Source: Burhinus oedicnemus (taxonomy: Eukaryota > Chordata > Aves > Charadriiformes > Burhinidae). Taken from it: a DNA stretch of 64,000 nucleotides. Shown here piece by piece: positions 27,101 to 41,954 of the stretch; the first letter of the stretch is position 1, and each line of letters opens with the position of its first letter. The notes under the pieces were generated by a model that was given only the letters and a program-made list of their open reading frames with translations, made no database searches and had not been told where the DNA came from. Where the stretch lies: positions 804,476 to 868,475 of the forward strand of contig VFFE01009197.1 of assembly GCA_008921705.1 (NCBI GenBank). Reading direction: 5' to 3'. A program made the position numbers and the translations under genes.

Positions 27101-28390
27101 CTAACTGAGGGAACGAAATGACAAATCTCTTTCCTTTATATTTTACCCAGTAGTTTAAATACAGAGAATGTAAGTCATCTTATTCTTCTAAACAATACAG
27201 GCAAAGAAATTGCTGTATCCTGACTAGCCATAGAAGGAGATTATCTTTTGCAACTGGTCCATGTCAAGTTGTGTACCTAGAAATTAAAATTAATCTTTTA
27301 CAAGCAATTATGTAAGTCAAACCAGTTTACTAACAATATGCTGTGTCTCGTCACCACACGGATGACTCAGCATGGCATCACCTCACAGCATCAGTACATT
27401 AAAAGAGGAAGCAATGGGGGCAAAGAAGATATAGATGTCAGATGACATACTTCTGTAGAAACATTTGCTTTTGGTCACACAAAATGTGTGGGTCAGCATG
27501 TGCAGAAACTTCTACGACAAAAGAATGCTTCTGGTATGGTGATTTGTTTCAGTTCCGTAACTTATTCTGAAATATGATACAGAGTCCGTATTAACACAGA
27601 ATCACCTTAGATGAAGCTGAAGAGTTAGCACAGGAAAATTTTAAAATACTCAATACTGTTTTAAAAGATGATTAAGTTTCAGAAGAGCATTAAATAATAC
27701 CCATGTTATATCTTATCTGCCTATGCCAAAGCAGAAAAAGTTGTGGCAGAATGGTTCGTTCCTTTCTTTCTGTGACCCTTTGGGAGAGTGGGGCAAGTAC
27801 TGACAGCAGAGCGTTCTGGGAAGGAGCAGAGGTGAGCAGGGGATCATGTGCTTCTGCTACATCTCTTGTCAGAAGATCTGGAAAGTCCAGTTTGTGTCAT
27901 TTAGCTAGCTCTGACTTCTGCTGCAGCCTTTAATTCAAATTCTTGGTGAATCCTGATCTCGGTAGCCAAAAAAACTCTAGGGACACTCTTGGAATAATCC
28001 TCAGGCTGTAGAAAACTAAAGGATAATTCTTGGCAGCGTGCTAATGTATTTTAAGAGAGCCTTTCCAATATGCATGGTTTATTAAAGACAGTGAAATTGC
28101 TATATATTCCTCTCCCTTCAAATAATATACCTCCACATCTCTTTATAACAACTCCTTTATTCGCGCGATGATGAGGCTGTCACATAAATCACACACATAC
28201 AACAAGTAGGATTAATTATAGCTCCAGAAATATGCTTGCCCACATTCCCACCCCTCCACAGCCCACAAACCCCTGTGGCAATTAAAATATGTGGATTATG
28301 GGTTGGTTCCCTAGGGTCACTGGAAAGCTAAGGACAGATGCTTGGAATCCTCTTGCTGTCAGTAACGCTGCTACTCTCTTAGACATTAGT
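24181..28390. other. Intergenic, no gene recognised
   Basis: No gene or element could be supported. A small TAATATC repeat of about 2.5 units lies near 25982-26000. Open frames are below about 80 codons and without recognisable domains. Confidence 0.65.
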
Positions 28391-28393
28391 ACC

Positions 28394-28414
28394 AAATAAA
28401 TAAATAAATAAATA
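28394..28414. repeat. (AAAT)5 microsatellite
   Basis: Five consecutive AAAT/AATA tetranucleotide units. It is a simple tandem repeat in intergenic DNA. Confidence 0.95.
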
Positions 28415-28940
28415 ATCTAGGGCCAAGTTGGTTTTACTGTATTTTGAAACCTCATGTTGACGCAACAGGACTTTTCAGTGCTGCAATAGGCCTGTGTTTG
28501 AAAAAGGCAACACAAGTTTCACCTCGTCTCAGTACCAGACAAAGCCACATGAAGTTCATAAATAGCAGACATTTGGCGCAACTCCAAAATGGGAAGACCT
28601 GCTTGTTATTTGCCCTAGGTGCCCTTCACACACCTTCAAAGTGGTGGGGATGAAGTATGATGACCAAATGCTCTATGTTAATATGTTAGAGAGCATTCGT
28701 ATGGGGACGCATACAAAGTAGTGTGCTTATAAACGCAACTGGAAATAATGGAAAGAAAAAGAACTTTGGTTAAATAATTAAGGAAAACTGAAAGACCATA
28801 ATGGAAGAATATTTTTTCCATGGTAAGTTCCATTTCTTGGGATCTTAAGAGAAAATTTACCCTAGTATTTAGTTACCTTAATCTTCCTGAGATGTCTCCT
28901 TCTTACCTATATGAGTTTCTCAAAACTAGGGAAGACCCTA

Positions 28941-28985
28941 GTGGAGGAGTAAGGAGTGGAGGAGTAAGGAGTGGAGGAGTACGAA
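28941..28985. repeat. 15-bp minisatellite, three copies
   Basis: Unit GTGGAGGAGTAAGGA occurs at 28941-28955 and 28956-28970 with no difference, and a third copy from 28971 diverges after GTGGAGGAGTA. The unit length is divisible by three, so frames crossing it on the minus strand show a repeated pentapeptide. No gene context supports translation. Confidence 0.93.
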
Positions 28986-31779
28986 TGTAGCAAATTGCAG
29001 GGAAGCCCCTCTTCTTTCCCCCTTTTTTCTCCACCCATTTCTCTTCCCTCTGAAACTTCTCTCCTTTCTGGCAGCCATGTGAAGAGTGAATCAATGTCTC
29101 TGAGCCAGGAAGGGTAAAGGAGACCAAAGGCTGCAAGCTTAGACAATACACAGCATAGCCATGACTGTCTGCCTGGGTCAGATTATTACAGGGAAGAAGG
29201 GAACAAATTCTAAAAAGCTTAAGAAACACTGAATTGTTGATTGTCTCTTTATGACGAAGAGCTCTTGTAGCATTTAGTTTACAGGTTATTGTTCTTGCTT
29301 TATGGGAAGTTCAGCAGTTCAAACCAAAGAAATATGCAGTTGCTGCTGTGGACTTTCTAGCCTTGAAAGAAGTTTAAAAACATTGCACAAAGGCAGACTG
29401 TGAGATGACTCGGGTGGCATTTTCTTTCAAACTCAAAGTTTTCTCAGTTTTAATAGATGTCTGAAACCAAATGGAGGAATTTACTTTAGGATTCTCAGAA
29501 AGTTTAGGTTGGGGACATACTTAATAATAATGATCAGTACTGACCTAAAGATAGATTTAATAAAATGCTACCAATTTTACTGTAGAAAACAATTCTGTGT
29601 GGACTAACAGTCCATTTGACCCCTTCTGCTTCTTTTTACGGTTGTGAACATTGTAGCATTGGTTTCATAAAATGAAGATTCTGGCCATTTGTGTGACAAA
29701 AAACTCCTAGAATTAATGATATTAACATCGTTCCTAGCCAGTTTTAAAATATTCATTCTTCTGTGTCTGTCTTTATTTTCCATTGCAGCTGATGAAGTGA
29801 AGCTTCCCTTCTTCCAAGAAGACTTTCTTTGTTCCATTGCCAATATGAACTGACTGCTACTGAAAATTCTTCTCCCAAAAGCGGCTGCAAACAGGTAGTA
29901 AATTATGACCCCCCCTTGGCTTCTATAGAGTTACACGTCCTGATAATGTCACCAAAATACTGTATACCACAGTCAGACGAAAATGACATTGGATCCTTTT
30001 GTTCAATGGCACTAGACAGATAGCAGTGGATATCTCTGAGGAAAGCTAGTACTTTGGCACATCCTTTTTGTTTTGGCTATACAATGATAAGATATAGCAG
30101 ACTCCTGTTTTTCTTATGAAATAAGTTGATATCCACTACCTCCTTTCTTCACTGATAATTAGAATCTGCTAATACTGAATATGTACTGCCTCACAGAAAC
30201 GTAATATAGATCACACGTCTTAACTATTCTCTTCAAACAGGACACAGCAGCCTGAATTTAGGTATCCTGTGGTGCAAACAGAAGTTACTATATCATAGGT
30301 AGTAAAGTACATATATTTAAGTTATTTATGTACGTTGACCTTATTTAACTTTGCAGCAATGTGACAGAGACTAAACAGTTGAGTTTGCCTTGAGATTCTG
30401 ATATGTGGAAGAAACATTGATAAGCTTATCTACACAGATATTCTATGCAGAAGTCTAAATTACAATTATGAGCTCCAGGTCCTTCCTAATCCTAAACCTC
30501 TTCTTAAAATATGAGAGGTAGAAATAACCTGAATAACATTTAGCCTTTCGGCAGCTGCCATGTGTGTGGTTATTTTGCACTCCCCTGAAAAGATGGCCAG
30601 CAGAGAAGCAGGGCTGGCACTGGGGGTCTCAGACCACAGGTCCAAAGCCCTTCTCACTGTGTGACACAGTCTAAATGGGAGCCATTGTACTGCTCCATCC
30701 ATGGCTTCAGAGCTGCTATCAAGGGGAGGATTTCTCTTCTCTGAAGCTTAATGTAACCTGGCTATTTTGGTTGTGTGTTGAGAAAGGGACTACCTCTTGA
30801 GAATGCGTTAAAACCCATGAAGTTTAAGTCTTTATTCAGCACACCACATGTATTTTTTCCCACAACCATGGTTATCATTCCAGCAAAGACAGCGGCTTTT
30901 GCATTCTTTTTTCACACCTTTCTTTGAAGCAGGAGGAAAGGTCACACTGGAATACAGACTACCAGATCAGAAAGACCTGGGGTCTGATACAGTTTAGCAA
31001 TTCCTACCTGTTTTTCTGGCACATTAGGGGATGCTTATACTTAAATTTGATGTCCATAAAAATATGTATGGACTTACACGAGAAGATTTTGGTTAACAGA
31101 GCATAGCTTTATTTCATCTCTCTGTTCTGATTCAATGTCACTTCACTATGTAAAATCAGAAACAATAGAAGGCAGAAGCAAGGAATTAATTTTGTGTGAA
31201 TACCTGTCATGTTTTAATTGATATAATAATTCCTCAGTGCTGTAAGCACAATGATGGTCCGCTGACCCTCTAGAACTGATGTTACATGAACAACTAAGAC
31301 TCCCATTTTATCAGATGTCACAGATTGGGCTTTTCTATGGTTCAGAATTTGAACTTCTGCCATTACTGCTGGTTTGGAGCAGTAGAAGTCAATGAACAGT
31401 TAAATTCTGTCCTTAAGAGCAGTTTTACTTTAATCCACATTTTCTGGGTCTTTCCAATTTGCTGCAACCTGCATATGGACCATGACTGTGTGTTAGAAAG
31501 CCTTTTCAAATTCCTGCTGCTTACCTGAGACCAGAATATTCCTCATGGAGTACGGAGGTTTATGGAGATTTTAAACATGCATTATAGATACTTAATAGGA
31601 TGAAGGAGTAAATTTGCATTTAGATAGATGCTACAATTCCTATGAATACATAATAATTTTTAAATGATTTTTTGTAAAAGAATTACTTTTAAAGGATTTT
31701 TAAAAGTAATTATAAGAAATAATAAGTCTTAAATAACAGTACCATTCTCTATTAATATCGAAGTAAGTGGCTTCATTCT
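28986..31779. other. Intergenic, no gene recognised
   Basis: Nothing beyond short random frames was seen. An AT-rich perfect hairpin is present at 31681-31711: arms AATTACTTTTAAA and its complement around a 5-base loop. No function can be assigned. Confidence 0.6.
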
Positions 31780-31905
31780 GTTTTGCAAATAGGGATACTG
31801 AGTAACTGAGGGAAATTTTGCCAAATGCCTCTCAGAATGGGGAACGGGACCCGGTATTCATATTTGTAGTCTAACATCCCATCTGCCTAGACCATGGTGC
31901 CTCTA
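31780..31905 (-). mobile_element. MIR-like ancient SINE remnant
   Basis: This is a decayed SINE in reverse orientation. TTTTGCAAATAGGGATACTG matches the reversed MIR A-rich block ('ttttacagatagggaaactg'). It is followed by a GAGGGAAATTTTGCC segment, and ends with GCCTAGACCATGGTGCCTCT, which closely fits the usual MIR end ('actagaccatgctgcctct'). Order and spacing of the three blocks agree with MIR. Confidence 0.75.
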
Positions 31906-34900
31906 AATAGCCTGCTGGAAAGGTGTCAGAAATGTGGCATTTTTGTGAAAGTCTAAGGGGAAAGTATATAGACCTTGCATAATAGTCAGTTGCTGTTTTA
32001 TTTATTCCAAGTATTCAAATCCAGCCACGAGTCATTTTTTAATCAGACAGTGGTGACTCAAGGGATTCATACACCCATTGCAAGAATTGATGCAATCGTG
32101 CTACAGTCTTGCAATGTGTTGTGTTAATAGCTTGTAGTCCCAAGACTTTCCATTAATATACATTACTGACATCAGGCTGTCATTGGATAACCATGCCATT
32201 CATAGATACAGTATCCAGCACTCTCAAATCCTAAGATTTTTGCAAGAATCCATGCGTATTTACTTTATATGACTTCCATAGCAACCATCAAGGACTGATA
32301 CATTCATATGACCTTATTGTGTGTTTGAGGACAACAGGCATGGAGAATTGTGTGTATATGAAGTTACACTGACTACATTTGCTAGGACGGGGGACACTGC
32401 AGAAACATTTTTTGCCAACTACAAGCCTGGCAAATGTAGCCTGCGTTCTGGGACACAAGATAAGTGTCTTTCAGGTTCCTTGCATGTGTCCAAAAGTATA
32501 ACGTTCTAGAGGTCAGATGAGGCCCTCAAAGTCATCCATGCTATGCTCTATATCAGCAAACTATGCCCTCAGTGACCCACCTGGCATTTACAATGACTTT
32601 GTATAAGTGTAATTGATTGAAACTCAGTAAACAATTCTGTTTGAAGTTTCAGGAGATGAACTGTAATCAGCAGTTTACTCGCTTGGAGTTATGTTAACTC
32701 TACAGGATGAGGAGGAGTGAAAAAAACAAGTTTTTTAACCAGTCAGCTGATAGGAACAAAGTACAACTCTACTGAAGTAGCAGCACCATGTGCACTCTGA
32801 TTTTCAAAGCAGAGTTGCACTTAATTTAAACCAAACAACATATTTGCCAGAGATTACGTATGGATCTCGGGGAACTTCTCAAGCATTAATCAATTTAGTC
32901 TTTCAACACGTCCAAAAGCTAGATGACATGATAGAGAATGTTCTGTTCTTGAATAAAGTAACAAAAACTTTAAGCTGACTGCATCAGTATTACTTTCTCT
33001 ATTGATGTGTAGATTCAACAAGATGGGAACAGGAGGGAAAAGTAGTAGCTCAGCATAAACTATAGTTTGGTAAACAGCATTGGTTGACACAAATACCTTC
33101 AAGAGCAAAAGAAACTTACTCATTTAAAAGCTGGATCTCTTGGATCTCTCAAGTTAGAACGAGGTGATAACCTGCTCAGAAAAACCGCACAAACAACCCA
33201 GCAGGCATCTAAAAAAATCTAATTCTGTCTTTTACCACCTGGTTAACAGGTTGTCATCTGGTGATGTTAAACATTTGATGAGAGACTTGTTTTGAACTAT
33301 TTTATCTATCACCCATAGAGACTGCTATTTTTGTTTTAAAAGGGCAGTGTGGTTATAGTGCCTACCACTCATCAGACTTTCAAAGGGAAAAATACTAGTT
33401 CCCAAGCAGTCCTGCTTTTAGATTGACAGGCAAGTTTATAGACAAGAAGATGAAATTCCAGCTCTACTCTGAGTCTCAAAGTACTGCAAAATTCAACCCC
33501 AGTAGAATCAAAGGCGTGAAGCTTAAAAACTGAAACATGCTTTCAGAAAGATAAGAAAAGGCACTCAGACGTAAGGCAGCTTTATAGCCTTGGCAGATGG
33601 CTACTGAAAAGTTGTTTCTAACAGAATGTTAAGCTGAGCCACAGTGAGATGAATGAGTTGACATCAAGAGTTCAAATGTGTGGTAGTTTATTTAGCATGC
33701 AGACATCTTGCTTTTCAGCCTGCTGTCTTAATCTATACTGTTCTTGTGACTAAAAATAAACCTCCACCCACAGTAAAGAAAGCCATTTACTGGCAGTTGT
33801 GCCCGATTTAAGAATTAAAAAAAGAAGGAAACATTAGTTGCATTTTTGTGGAAAGCACTTAATCAGCAAACCAGAGTTCCTTTAAAACCTCAGTATGTTT
33901 AATTCTCCTTCCTTTTACTAAGCATTCTTCCCCTTCAAGCCTCAATAATTTGTTTCCCAACAAAAGACAGAAATAGTTTTAGAACAGCTTTTACTAATGT
34001 TTACTGTGGCATATCATGCTTATAAAATCTTTTTAATATGTTACCATTTAACTTCTCGTGGCAAGATAAATTCATGGTGATACAGATATTTTGTAAATAC
34101 CATACTAACTTAGCATCTGAGTCAGAACAGACTATAAAAGAAAATGGCATTTGAAATAGACTTGGTTTTGCAGTGCAGTAAGGTATATTAAGCAAAAATT
34201 TTCGATCAACTGGAGTTGAGAGTTCAGTATGTTCTTTATGGTACAGATGGCAACTATGTGCCCTGAACTTCTGCGAGGGTATTTCTGAGGTCATTAGCTA
34301 TCCCGTGGGGGAAATGAGTCAGCAAAAGCGTAAGTGATTTCAACACCTTTGTTATAAATTCCATAGATTAGTAATATGAACTTTACAAAAGTTTTGCTAA
34401 GTTGGGACCCATGAGACTTTCCACTGAGTAACTTTGGCTTTAAAAAAATTATACGCACTGCCACAATATTTGCATTAAAGCAGTGTTAAGGATTCAAGCA
34501 GGAACAAGATTTTATTTTGCTGCTCTACAGCTTCATTTGAAAAGAGTCCCTGCCCTAGAAAAGGTTAAGGCAAAACATAAGTAGCTATTACAAGATCAGT
34601 GAATGAAGAACATTAAGAATGAGAACCCTTACGTTACTGAGACAGAAATATATAGCTATTTATACCACAATTCAAAAGTTATAGAAAAACATTTTTTACA
34701 ATGGTAGATATATCTAAAATGCTTGTATCAGTAAGCAATACCAACTGGAAAACTTATACCTCAAGGTGAAAAGAAAGCTAAAGAAGCAGTTTTCAGGAAA
34801 AAGGTATCACCAACCTCTAGGATCTCATAGAAGCATAAGGAAAGCATGCATGGTTTAAACTGTAACATTCTTCAGAATTAAGCACAGAAATTTATATCTG

Positions 34901-36506
34901 AAGGCTAAAGAGAATTATGTTTTCAGCCATCAGTAATATAGGTAGTGAAGTTCAGATGTCATTACAAGACTGTGGTCTGCTAGATGTAATTAATGTCTCT
35001 TTATATGACTGCAGAATTAGGATCCAAAAATGCAGCTATCCACTGACAGCAACTTGCATGTAATATGAACATATGCAAAATGCAAATATGAAATGCATGT
35101 GTCTTGGAGACTGTCCGTTCACAGTATTATTCTATTAGCATTCCCCAAATGATTAAGTTCTATGTATCAGCACACAAAGATTTTCTGTTCACCCCGGGTG
35201 GACAATGATGTGACAAACCAGGAAGTTTTATCCCATTGTTCTACGCAGCCTGTATATTAAACTCATACAACTATAGCTATAACAAATTGAGTACATGTAA
35301 ATTGTTCCAGACCTTAAACACTTTAAGGAGCATACATGTGAGCCTTCTCAGAGGTGTATTCATCAGGGTGCTCTCTGGTTACAAGTGATTTTCCTAATCC
35401 AAGATCCAAGTACATAATCCAGTGCCCTAAAGGCATTCTGCAGAATTGTGATTCTCCTACGGGACTCTGTGGGTATAATAGAATGAATGGAACATATTAA
35501 TCTATAGATGGAGTTTTCCATCTGTGGCAGGTTGAAGGTGTTAAACAATTCAAATATCCCTCATTTTTCTCTAATGTTTCAAGACACAACAGAATGGAAA
35601 CCACTTATATAAAATATGATAAATGTTGAAAGTGAATACATTCTAGATCAGTAGATTATGTGTGTAATTTCTGTCTGCTATTGTCAGGGAAAGGATATGA
35701 GAAATGGGGTGTTCATGTAGAGTTTTGCTGGGACATTCAATTATATGTGTATGATTTCCATTTTGTATCTATTCTTTTACAAATCTGAATACCAGTATCT
35801 AGTAGTCATGTGACTGTTAATCAGCTTCTTCCCTTGTGATACAAAATCCAATCATGTTACAAATTGCACAGTAGGTTTCATAACATGCTGCAATGCGACG
35901 ACAAGATTGTTCGTATTCAAATACAGCCACCCATATTGCTTGGCCACATGCCTCCGTTCTGGATTTATATAAGAAACAAAAGAATTTTAGCTTGTTGTAA
36001 ATTTTCTCATGTGTGAAAATAACCTTACAGAAACACACAACTGGCTGCTAAAAGAGTTATGACTTTTACTTTGTGGCAACTAATGTGCAGAAGCAATCCT
36101 GAGGTAAAAGCGCAGTGAAGACCAAGCACTTCAGTTTAGTCTTGAGTTGAACACACCAAGGTCAGCTCCAGGTGTGGGCTTGGATAATAGCACAGTTACA
36201 TCATGCTAAAAATAAGGTGCTTAGTCTTCTCTTTTTACTTCAGAATAGTTCCAACAGTTATTTATTCCAAGGTGTAAAACTCTGCATTTTGAGCAATGAA
36301 AACAAAGCCTTTTGTAATATGGTAGCTTCTGTATTAGTTCATCTATTTCCAAGTCAAGTGCCACATAGAATGCCCCTCTTTCAACAGGTTAGCAGAGGTC
36401 ATTTTCAACCTACAAGGCATCCTCTACAATCTGAAGCACTGCTGACTGGTTGTACTGCTCAGAAAATCCTGACCAACCAGTTCTGTCCTGTGCCAACCGC
36501 TTTAAT

Positions 36507-36559
36507 TTGCTCATGTTATTAATATCTTTCTTTGTAATTGCTCATGTTATTAATATCTT
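36507..36559. repeat. 22-bp direct repeat, period 31
   Basis: The 22-mer starting TTGCTCATGTTATTAATATC occurs at 36507-36528 and identically at 36538-36559, separated by 9 bases. A third partial TATTAATAT follows immediately. It is a local tandem duplication. Confidence 0.9.
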
Positions 36560-39500
36560 ATTAATATGTTCATACTAACACAGTCACTTCTTTCAGTGAC
36601 CATGCTTATGATCAGGGTTACTATGCTTATGTTTTTCAGTTCTTAGCTTAATGTAGAAAGTCTTTCTGGACCATCTCCTTCTTTTTTGTCCCCAGATTTC
36701 CAAATCATGTCTTGCTTATACAGCCCTCACTACTAAATACTGTTCAAATTCCACTTGATAGACTTAGTATCTTGCTATAAAGACTTCCACTTTAGCTGAA
36801 GTAGCACGCCTATATCAGCATGCAGTTTTAAAAGGCCATGCTTGACACACTCTAGTTAGAATTGAGCATAGCTGTCTGAATTATGAAAAGTATTTCCTAA
36901 ATAAACTAACTATTGGTAAACTACCTCAGACTAACAACATTGCTTTTTTATTCAATGGCTATGAGACCAGTCATTTTTTAAAGGAGTGGTAATGATCCTA
37001 GTTTTCTGGTGAATCTCATTTTAATGACAATAATCAGGAGATAGATACGATCAATGAAGCCTGCGTCTCTGAGCCTGACATTTAGCTCTGAAACTTTGGT
37101 TTCTGTGCCAGAGATCTGTTGTGTAGCTAAGCTAGTGAAGATGCAGAAAAACTGGGTGAATATCACACATCCTTCTCCAACTCCTTCAAGTATATAAGAT
37201 GTCCTCAAAGCCCCAGTAGCCTCCATGAAGCTAACCATTCTTACGAGTATGACTGTCCTTCACACAGCTTGACAGATGGAAATGAAATTTCCCTACTGTT
37301 TGCACTTCCTTTTATGAGTTATTTACTTTTTTTTATCTGAAGCCTGGATTTCAAACACTACTGTGCCCACGGCTATAATCCTAGAGAATCCAGTTGCTGT
37401 TTGTACCTTACTCATTGTTTGAACAAGCCTACATCATGTTATAACTATGTGAAGAGAACCAGCCTATTTGATATAGTTTGGTCTATCCTACAGTGGCAGA
37501 ACTATCCTACTTTTTTAACATGATTAGGCCAAAATTTGCTGTGGTTACTGCAGTTGCCACAATAGAACAGGCAAGGCCAAAATAGGTTAAAGTACTTCTG
37601 TAAGAAGTCTAACGATCTTTGAAAGCTATTTGTCATACTTTCTTTCAGGGTCTAGTCTAAGGACTCTGTACTTAAAAAGCAGCCCTTCAGCTTTAGGATT
37701 CACTTTTTCACACTAGTGACAATCGTTGTCCTGTGCATCCAGTAACATGTACGATGAACCTTTACCCCAATGTTCATTATGGCTGATACACCAAAAGAAG
37801 CAGAGCCCAGCAGGTAATGGGGAAATGAAAAAAAGGATTTAATCTAACACTTGAGTTCAAAAGGTAGAGAGAGAGGTAATGAACAGAACACAGGAAGGGC
37901 AGGGACAAATGAGCCAAGGAACTATATAAAGAAGTACAAATGAGACACCAAGCCATTATAAGTTGCTCCCTTGGTTTATGACAGGTAATTGTTTGCCTTT
38001 GTGTGCTCATAAATGCATTTAAAATAAACAGAACATTTCCTAGTATAGGCCATGGCGCTGTTTTTTTTTTCCTGGTAAAAGTTTTAAGAATACCATAGGA
38101 ATATTAAGGTGCTGACATGTAAAACTCAACAAAAGAGCTACAAACCTTTTCCTGTTATTAAACAAACGGAAAGTAAATATTCAAGATTGGGATATATTCC
38201 ATAAGAGGATGTTCTGGGCTTTTTTTGTATTTAAAAACGCATATACTTTTGGCAACAAATTGATTTATTTGCTTTATTTCAGTTCTTAGAATGTGATGAT
38301 TTAGGGATTTATCTTGATTTGTTTGTTATTTTGTCCTTTTGTCAGTTATGACACATGAACCTAGACAGCATTTAGGATGAGCTTTGAGACACGTTTCAGA
38401 TAATACCTGAACCCAGTAGGATTGTTTATATGCTTAAAGGCAGACAGCCATATTAAAGCACATTCCTGCATCAGGCATGGTCTAGATTAAATGGAGTGAC
38501 ACCAAATTTTCATTTCATAATAAAAATAGCCTATTCTGTTTCCTTAATATTGTAAATGAGGTAAAAGTGTTGGAGACAAATTCACTTTTAGATGTTATAC
38601 TCACATCTATGGAAATTATAAATCACTAGTGCCTCGTTTGCATCTGGTCCTGGAAGCTGCCTTAAAATGGTTGGGTACATAGCATTCTCTAAAATCTATT
38701 CGATCCTTACATTTAACAAAACTGAAAATGCCTGGGAAACCAGAAGAAAAAGAGTGAAAAAAGTCTGTCTTCTGGGTTATTCCTAGAATGGAATTCCGTA
38801 ATCTTAAATAAGGCCTTCATTTCAGTTCCTTGGAATTCTCTAGTATTTGAACTAAATCACTGGTCTCTGACCTATTATTAATGAATCGGTATGCAAATCA
38901 CAAAAACATCACAGAGGACATAAACTGGTATCTCTGTTCGCAGTATTACAGGTAATCAAGGAAGTGAGTAAGAATGTTACCAATTTGGCAAAATAAAGAT
39001 GACCGTGGATTTACTGAGGCAAATGAGCAGAGTGACAACAGAGACGCTCTTCTGCCAGCACGTACGAAGAGATGTTTGGAGTAGTAGGCTGGCACTTCCC
39101 ATGCCACGACGCTCACCACTTTGGCAGAAGATGAGCACATGCTTAAAACAGAGTGCAACCCTTGCTCTTCTCAGTTCCCATAAGGTTCCCTTGCCCAGAC
39201 AAAGCAGTGAAAAGCCTCTTCATCAAATTAATACCAAGGGCAAAAGGCTGTCTACATACAGTTTGTTTAAAATCATGAGCGTAAAAAAGAACGTGTGCTC
39301 AGTTACCGTACTTAGGTGCACATGAGCATAACTCTGCTTTCCAACACCCATTAGATACCCAGAAAAGTAGGTAAATATTAGCTGTCAATATTTGAAGAGA
39401 AATGTAATAAGCAAAGCAATTATTTAACAATTATGCAGGAGTATCTAAAAATCTGAGCCACTGGTTTAGGATTCTGCACACACCTGAATGCAAAAAAGAA

Positions 39501-41921
39501 CTATGCATAGAAAAACTAGATGCCAAACTGAAAAAAACCCCTAAAAATCTTGAAAGCTTTTTCCAACTATTTATTCCTACAAGTTAATACAAAGCACCTA
39601 ATAATTTGAAAAAGAATAAGAAAAACAAGGCTGTAAACAACTGGAGAGACAATATTCAGTATCTGAAAAGTCTGCCAGCCTTAAAGGACCTTTTTCTGAG
39701 AGTGTAAGGTGTACAAAGCGAAAGGTGTTTTTTGAGTGTTTTGCACTAGATTCAGTGCCTTTTTACACAATAAACCAGGTGCACAACTTCACTAATATGA
39801 AAATCTATCTTGTATTTACATCTTTCAATGGACCATAGCATTTTTTATACATTTTGGACAGGGCAGCTACGTTCATTGAAGTTATAATTGAAAACTGCTG
39901 AAATATAGACATCTAGTGGAGACATCTAATTATTACAGATTTCTTTCCAATGGAAATACAAAAAAATGAAATGGACTTTTACTGATTATCTTGCTGGAGC
40001 CTGGAGTTTTGTCCTTGCTCTTCACTGCCTGGCCCATTGCTTAGTTGCATGAGGTGAAGGTGACAGTCAGAATTTGGCAAAACAGAAGCTGTGCGTCATT
40101 TAACAACTTACCTAGGTGACTGATGAAGCAGAAAAACTAATGACCCATGAAGGAACAAACGTTTCTTCAACAAAAGGTAAATAGATCTGATATGGGAGCT
40201 CAAGGGATGGGCAAAATCTGAGGCTGTAAGTGCCCTTAATTTCCCCTGAGATTGCGAGCTCAGACCTTTTGCATTAGTTTCCATGGGGAGAAGGAAAGTG
40301 ATAATTTTGGGGGTGTTGAAAGCCTTGATGCAGCAAAAATTAATGTTTAGATTTTTCAAATGTATACAGTTTGTAATACAAATTGAGAGCTAGTGATGAG
40401 GACAAAAAAGTGACACTGTGCACTGCCATGTCTGCAGACAGACACTGACATGGTGGGATGTCAGCCGGATCAAATGGTTCTCTAAGAATTCCTCATCAAA
40501 GTGTGTTTAATCTCCAAGAACACAAAATAATTTTTCCATCTCTGAAGTATGCTAACTACGTACTCATTTTTAATGCTGTCTTTTCTCATGCTATTCACTT
40601 TATTGCCGTCCACCTCGGAATTTCTGCTATTATGGGATTTCTTACTGGGTTGATGCTTGGCCAATATTTGTCTGACTTCTCTTTTTTTGTCTCCTGTGAA
40701 AAGCATCTGAAACTAAGCAGAAACTAACCTTGATTTATTTCTTTAATAAACAAAATGAAGATACTGCATATTAATAAAAATGAAAACTATTCCCTAGTTG
40801 TTTTTTTTAAAGTTTCCAAAAACAGTCCCATATCTCTGTCAAAGTTAATGTAACCAGAATTTCCACGGGAATTTCTGTCAGTCTGGGGAAACTGGAACTG
40901 GCTAATGTAAATAACTACAGCCCATCCTCCAACTACTGTTCAAATCACCTTGTGAGAAAGGAATGGGGCCTATGGAAAAGAAAGTGTCATCATGTTTCTT
41001 TTGCGGACTACAACTAGTATGGGATAAGAAAACTTTACAGAAACATTCATTGGAAATCAGAGACAGAAATGAACCTCATGACAAATCATGACTTGAATTT
41101 CACCGGATTCTATGCAAAACTTCTCTTTTTTTGGTGTGCAATCCAAAATTACCTAAAGAGACTACAAGAACAGTTCATTTTTTTACAATTCTATGACTAA
41201 TTTCCTTGAGAGTGCTACATAGGTAAATAGTTTTACAGGCTGACATTCCTCTTTCTTTTAATAAGCCTAAGAATGTAAAATAAAGAGTACCTGGCCTGTA
41301 TGTTTTGGCTGAGATAGGACTGGAAATTAACTTCCCATCTCCCTGTAAAAGTCCCCAAACATCCAGAAAACAACTACCTTGGATAACAAAACTCCTTAGC
41401 ACTTTCCTGCATATGGCAACTTAGTTTTACTGGCAGTAGAATCTTCATAGCATGAAAATCAGTTAATATTAGCTGTTAAATAATAGTTAATATAATGTTA
41501 AATGAGCTCTTATTGTATAAACAGAATGTTTCATCTAAATGATTCCAGAGGAACTTTGTAATATAACAGTTATTGTGGAAGGACACAATAAACCATAGAA
41601 AGGCTGGCCGTACACGATTGCAAATGTAGATTTAAATGGATATTACTGCGTATGTAGTCACAGAAAGAGTTTAATAAGCCTGATGGTGAGAGCATGTCTT
41701 TCCATTGTAACTATATTTCAGTCCTACTCTTCTATCACCGACTGAGAAATCCTGTAACAACACAGAGCAGAGGTTAGCAACTTCCCCCTGGAAAGACACA
41801 TGGCTAGTTCAGAGGGACTAATACGTATGCACTAGTGTTCCCAAAAGGGACCATGCTGTAGGAAATTCTGGGGGTGGCAATGTAAATAGCAGGACATTGA
41901 GAGTCAGGCAACAGACAACTT

Positions 41922-41954
41922 TTGTGCAGCAAAGGACAAATTGTGCAGCAAAGG
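41922..41954. repeat. 14-bp direct repeat, period 19
   Basis: TTGTGCAGCAAAGG occurs twice, at 41922-41935 and 41941-41954. It is a small local duplication without other context. Confidence 0.85.
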
